From NCBI RefSeq assembly GCF_026810445.1, contig NZ_CP113949.1, positions 372,001 through 436,000 of the forward strand: 64,000 nt of DNA. Direction: 5' to 3'. Made by a program: the position numbers and the translations under genes. The notes beneath the pieces were generated by a model, which searched no databases, was not told the origin of the DNA, and worked only from the letters and a program-made list of their open reading frames with translations. This document shows positions 60,867-64,000 of this stretch, one piece after another. This stretch comes from Pseudomonas sp. BSw22131. Its GTDB lineage: Bacteria; Pseudomonadota; Gammaproteobacteria; Pseudomonadales; Pseudomonadaceae. The stretch's first letter is position 1. Every line of letters begins with the position of its first letter.

Positions 60867-61933
60867 TGAGTCAACTCAGCCCCAAAGCCCGCCAGACCTA
60901 CCACGCCCTACAGGACAGTGTCGCGCGCACCTACGGCGTGACGAGTGCGCGAGAGGAGTTCAACGTCGAGCCGACGCTGGCCCAGACACTCAACGATCGC
61001 ATCACCTTGAGTTCTGCATTTCTACAGCGGATCAACGTCATCGGTGTGACTGAAATCAAGGGCGAAAAGGTCATGATGGGCGTGAACGGCACAGTGACCG
61101 GGCGCACCAATACGGACGCCAAAGATCGCGAGCCGCGTAACGTGCTCGGACTGGACGGATTGGGTTACGAGCTGCATGACACCCACAGTGACGTCACGCT
61201 GAAATTCTCTACCATCGACGCCTGGGCCAAGTTCAAAGACTTTGCCAAACGCTACAGCGCAGCTGTGCTGCGTCAGATCGGGCTCGACCGCCTAATGATC
61301 GGCTGGCACGGCGTGGAAGCAAAGGCCGACACCGATCGAACAGCCAATCCGCTGCTGCAGGATGTTAATAAGGGCTGGATGCAGATCGTTCGCGAACAGG
61401 CACCGCAGCAGATACTCGTCGAAGGTAAGGTGGCCAGGAAAATCCAGATTGGTGGTCTCGGTGACTATGCCAACCTCGATGCCCTGGTATTCGATGTGTC
61501 GCTGATGATCGATGAGGAGTTCCGCGACGGCGGTGACCTGGTAGCCCTCATTGGCCGCGACCTGCTGGCGCATGACAAAGGCAAGCTGTATGCCGCGCAG
61601 GGCCATACACCGACTGAGAAAGAGCGCATTGAGCTGGCCCAGGTCGTTGCCACCTATGGGGGATTACCTTCCTATACCTGTCCGCACTTCCCATCGACCG
61701 GCGTGGTTGTCACCTCGTTCGACAACCTGTCCATTTACTTCCAGGACACTTCGTGGCGCCGGTACTTGCTGGAGAACCCTAAACGGTCTCGCACCGAGGA
61801 CTACAACAGCCGCAACGAAGGGTACGTAGTCGAGCAGCTCGGCAAGTTCGCCGGCATCGAGCCCACCAATGTCGAGTTTGTTGCCGACAAAGCGCCGATT
61901 GCTCCGGAAGATCCAGGTGAGGGTGAAGCATGA
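60866..61933 (+). CDS. Major capsid protein (P2 gpN)
   Basis: A 355-residue HK97-fold capsid protein of the P2 type: ARQTYHALQDSVARTYGV at the start, RITLSSAFLQRINVIGV, DVTLKFSTIDAWAKFKDF and the IGLDRLMIGWHGVEA segment. Overlaps its neighbours by 1 and 4 nt. Confidence 0.93.
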   Translation: MSQLSPKARQTYHALQDSVARTYGVTSAREEFNVEPTLAQTLNDRITLSSAFLQRINVIGVTEIKGEKVMMGVNGTVTGRTNTDAKDREPRNVLGLDGLGYELHDTHSDVTLKFSTIDAWAKFKDFAKRYSAAVLRQIGLDRLMIGWHGVEAKADTDRTANPLLQDVNKGWMQIVREQAPQQILVEGKVARKIQIGGLGDYANLDALVFDVSLMIDEEFRDGGDLVALIGRDLLAHDKGKLYAAQGHTPTEKERIELAQVVATYGGLPSYTCPHFPSTGVVVTSFDNLSIYFQDTSWRRYLLENPKRSRTEDYNSRNEGYVVEQLGKFAGIEPTNVEFVADKAPIAPEDPGEGEA

Positions 61934-62631
61934 GCCTGGCCCTGAACCATAAGAAACGAACCCTGCAGCATGGCCCAGCGGTCAATTCGGCTAAGTCCGA
62001 GACCTACACGCCAGGAACGGCGTTGGCTGGCCCTGCCAATGCCCAAAAGCACCTGGCGTTGATGATCAGCGCGCTGGCCGAGGACTGCTCCAGGCTGTCG
62101 GATCTCAACTCGATGTCCGATCGCCAACGGCTGAAACGTGACGAGCTTTTGCCCAAGTACCTGGAGTACGTACAGCGTTACCGCGAGTCCGGTCTGAACC
62201 ACCCCAATCCGGTGCTGATGCAGGTTCTGGTCTGGTTGTTCGATACCGAGCAATTCGAACCGGCGCTGGAGCTGGCCGACTTCGCCATTCAGCAAAAGCA
62301 AGTCATGCCGGAGCGTTTCCGCCGAGATATCCCGACTTTCATCGCTGACACCGTCATGGATTGGGCGGACGCCGAATACAAGGCGGGTCGCAGCCCAGAG
62401 CCTTACATCTCACAGCTGCTGCCGCGCGTAGAAGCCGAGTGGAAGCTGTTCGAGAAAATTCCTGCGCGCTACCACAAGTTGCTCGGATTGATCGCGTTCG
62501 ACCAGGAGGCGTGGGCTAAAGCGATTGCTCACTTTGAGCGAGCGACGGCGCTCTTCCCCGCAATCGGTGTGAAGACCAAACACGATGACGCCACAAAGGC
62601 GCTGCGCAAGCAGCAAGCAGGCGCCGAGTAA
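61930..62631 (+). CDS. Terminase small/endonuclease subunit (P2 gpM)
   Basis: A 233-residue protein with FDTEQFEPALELADFAIQQK and FIADTVMDWADAEYKAGRSP, the GpM signature. It recognises cos DNA with gpP. Starts overlapping the capsid stop by 4 nt. Confidence 0.9.
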   Translation: MSLALNHKKRTLQHGPAVNSAKSETYTPGTALAGPANAQKHLALMISALAEDCSRLSDLNSMSDRQRLKRDELLPKYLEYVQRYRESGLNHPNPVLMQVLVWLFDTEQFEPALELADFAIQQKQVMPERFRRDIPTFIADTVMDWADAEYKAGRSPEPYISQLLPRVEAEWKLFEKIPARYHKLLGLIAFDQEAWAKAIAHFERATALFPAIGVKTKHDDATKALRKQQAGAE

Positions 62632-62733
62632 CGACTACCCCCCCCAGCGGGAACCTGTGATGGCAGCTCAATCATTTATGAATTGGCCTTCCTGAAACAT
62701 GGTTTCCCGCCCTATTCCAAGAGCAGCTTGCAG

Positions 62734-63195
62734 ATGAGTTTTTCCGGTAAACCCACCGCCTTGATCAATCAGCCCATTGCCAACGACGGCTTCTGGCCTG
62801 ACCTGGACGTGGCTGAATTTCAGAAAGGGTATCGCCTGCCGGCGGAGTACCTGGTGGATCTGCTGGTGGACGGCATTTCGCAGGCGATGGGCGAGGTCAA
62901 TGTCGACCTGGCCCGACGCAAGACGGCGTGGCAAAGCGTCGGCATAGACAACGTTGCCGCTGCGGATCCAATGATTCTGCCGGAGCGGACTTTCATGGCC
63001 CTCAGCTACAAGCGCGCCGTGTACTGCCGAGCGAAAGCGTATTTGCTTAGCCAGTTCGCAACGGTCATCCGTCGCGACTCTGCCGAGAATCTGGCCAAAG
63101 AGGCACCGCAGACCCACGAGCAGTTTCTGTCTTTCAGTCAGCAGGCCGTGCGGTTGATTCAAGGCCGCAGCCGGGTCACGGCGGAGTTGATCTGA
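62734..63195 (+). CDS. Head completion protein (P2 gpL)
   Basis: A 153-residue protein, DGFWPDLDVAEFQKGYRLPA and later ALSYKRAVYCRAKAYLL, matching GpL. Start at 62734 (MSFSGKPTAL). Its stop shares one base with the start of the R gene. Confidence 0.9.
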   Translation: MSFSGKPTALINQPIANDGFWPDLDVAEFQKGYRLPAEYLVDLLVDGISQAMGEVNVDLARRKTAWQSVGIDNVAAADPMILPERTFMALSYKRAVYCRAKAYLLSQFATVIRRDSAENLAKEAPQTHEQFLSFSQQAVRLIQGRSRVTAELI

Positions 63196-63650
63196 TGGAA
63201 AAACTTAGGACGCTCACGCGATACCTGGTCGAGCGCTGCATGGTCCCGGCCGAGCAAATCGACAGCTGGGCGGAACAGGTCAGTTTGCCGCTGTACTGGA
63301 AGCCGACTGAAAAAGGGCTGCACATGGGCGACATGCGCTATCGGGCCGTGATCTCGATAGAACGCTTTGCCGACAATCCGGCACGCCTGATGGCCCTGGT
63401 TGGATCTTGGCTGGAGGTTTGCGACCAGGATCGCGCAAACGACGATTTGGCGGTGCCGGTGTTCGAGATTGATCAGGTCACTGCTGATGAAGCCGATGTC
63501 GAGCTGCAGCTTGATTTCATCGAGCCGCTGCACCTCAGCGAAACCGACGACGGCGAGATTCATGCGTTCGGCAAGCGATGGGCTCTCGTGCCGTTCGACC
63601 TGTGGATTGCTGAGCGGGGGGCTGTGATCAGTGACCGCGCCGCCCCTTGA
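63195..63650 (+). CDS. Tail completion protein (P2 gpR)
   Basis: A 151-residue GpR-like protein: MEKLRTLTRYLVERCMVPAE and later LDFIEPLHLSETDDGEIHAF. It sits directly behind gpL. It overlaps gpS by 20 nt. Confidence 0.88.
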   Translation: MEKLRTLTRYLVERCMVPAEQIDSWAEQVSLPLYWKPTEKGLHMGDMRYRAVISIERFADNPARLMALVGSWLEVCDQDRANDDLAVPVFEIDQVTADEADVELQLDFIEPLHLSETDDGEIHAFGKRWALVPFDLWIAERGAVISDRAAP

Positions 63651-64000
63651 TTTCGACATCCGGGGCTTGCTCAACGCCCAGGAGAAGTTACAGCTCTTGG
63701 CGCTGCCAGCATCCAAGCGACGCAGGCTGCTCAACAACGCCAGCAAACGGCTGCGCACCCCGAATCGCAAGCGTATCCGCGATCAGCGCAACGTCGACGG
63801 TTCGGCCTACGCCCCCCGTAAAGCGCGTCGCAAACGCAAGATGCTAAGTGGTTTGGGCAAAGGCCTGCAGGTCACACGTCTGAGCGCCGACCAGGCCGTG
63901 CTCGGATGGCAAAACCGCCTTGTTTCTCGAATCGCCGCCGAGCATCAGCACGGCCAGACCGAGACGATGACACTGGCCCGATTACGCCGGTTGGGTAAAA
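63631..64000 (+). CDS. Virion morphogenesis / tail completion protein (P2 gpS), partial
   Basis: GTG at 63631 opens TAPPLDFDIRGLLNAQEKLQ, then SKRRRLLNNASKRLRTPNRK and DGSAYAPRKARRK, as in GpS. It runs off the window after 123 residues with its C-terminus missing. Overlaps gpR by 20 nt in another frame. Confidence 0.88.
   Translation, partial: MTAPPLDFDIRGLLNAQEKLQLLALPASKRRRLLNNASKRLRTPNRKRIRDQRNVDGSAYAPRKARRKRKMLSGLGKGLQVTRLSADQAVLGWQNRLVSRIAAEHQHGQTETMTLARLRRLGK

Larger units (their letters stand above)
47234..64000. mobile_element. P2-like prophage (left part)
   Basis: An att site, integrase, replication and control genes, Ogr activator, then Q-P on minus and O-N-M-L-R-S on plus give the P2/K139 order. 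The element continues past the window edge; tail and lysis genes and the right att site are not seen. Confidence 0.9.

Noticed and set aside
1..64000. CRISPR array
   Set aside because: No regularly spaced direct repeats; the repeats found are REP units, a coding tandem repeat and an 84-bp pair.

Overview
The window is a Pseudomonas chromosome, most like the fluorescens/syringae lineage. The evidence is the pepP-ubiH-ubiI block next to zapA, 6S RNA and 5-FCL, the aguBA agmatine genes, DUF2388 and DUF3077 proteins, an OprD porin and Pseudomonas REP repeats. Everything was read from sequence alone, so family names rest on recognised motifs and synteny.

Region by region. 1-3171: a bacteriocin locus on the minus strand. 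It holds an S-type pyocin/colicin whose HNH DNase domain is knocked out of frame by one extra base in a G run, an intact Im9-like immunity gene, and a partial repeat-rich gene running off the left edge. 3383-7267: quinone oxidoreductase, FliL-like protein, EVE-domain protein, a 49-residue membrane protein, 5-formyl-THF cyclo-ligase, 6S RNA, zapA and a ZapB-like coiled coil. 7428-11843: UPF0149, pepP, ubiH, ubiI (peptide turnover and ubiquinone hydroxylation). 12118-14873: periplasmic iron-binding protein and permease, with no ATPase. 15029-16541: gcvT-gcvH, with no gcvP following. 16618-21225: DUF2388, an FdhF/YdeP oxidoreductase, fdhD and a LysR regulator. 21441-23612: yrfG, nudE, cysQ. 23822-27496: thioesterase and a DctB/DctD two-component pair. 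27559-30939: the dTDP-L-rhamnose operon rfbBACD. 31469-33459: aguB-aguA (agmatine to putrescine). 33631-38697: small hypothetical genes, OprD porin, solute-binding protein, GST and a DUF429-like protein.

38700-47230 is a degenerate accessory island. It contains REP sequences, an orphan Hcp / candidate effector / DUF1493 trio, two truncated integrases, a truncated acyltransferase, a truncated phage baseplate-V gene, an intact AT-rich two-gene cassette of unknown function, and a DUF3077 gene with a duplicated 84-bp leader.

47234 to beyond 64000 is a P2-like prophage. It starts at a 45-bp copy of the 3' end of tRNA-Thr(UGU), followed by a membrane protein, integrase, DUF4224 protein, replication and regulatory genes, a divergent repressor switch, an Ogr activator, and the head/packaging genes Q-P (minus) and O-N-M-L-R-S (plus). 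The prophage runs off the right edge before the tail and lysis genes.

The best candidates for something undescribed are the two-gene cassette at 43193-44934, the Hcp/effector/DUF1493 trio at 39591-40962, the membrane protein between att and int (47545-48249), and a 59-residue protein (56457-56636) resembling the C-terminus of the prophage repressor.
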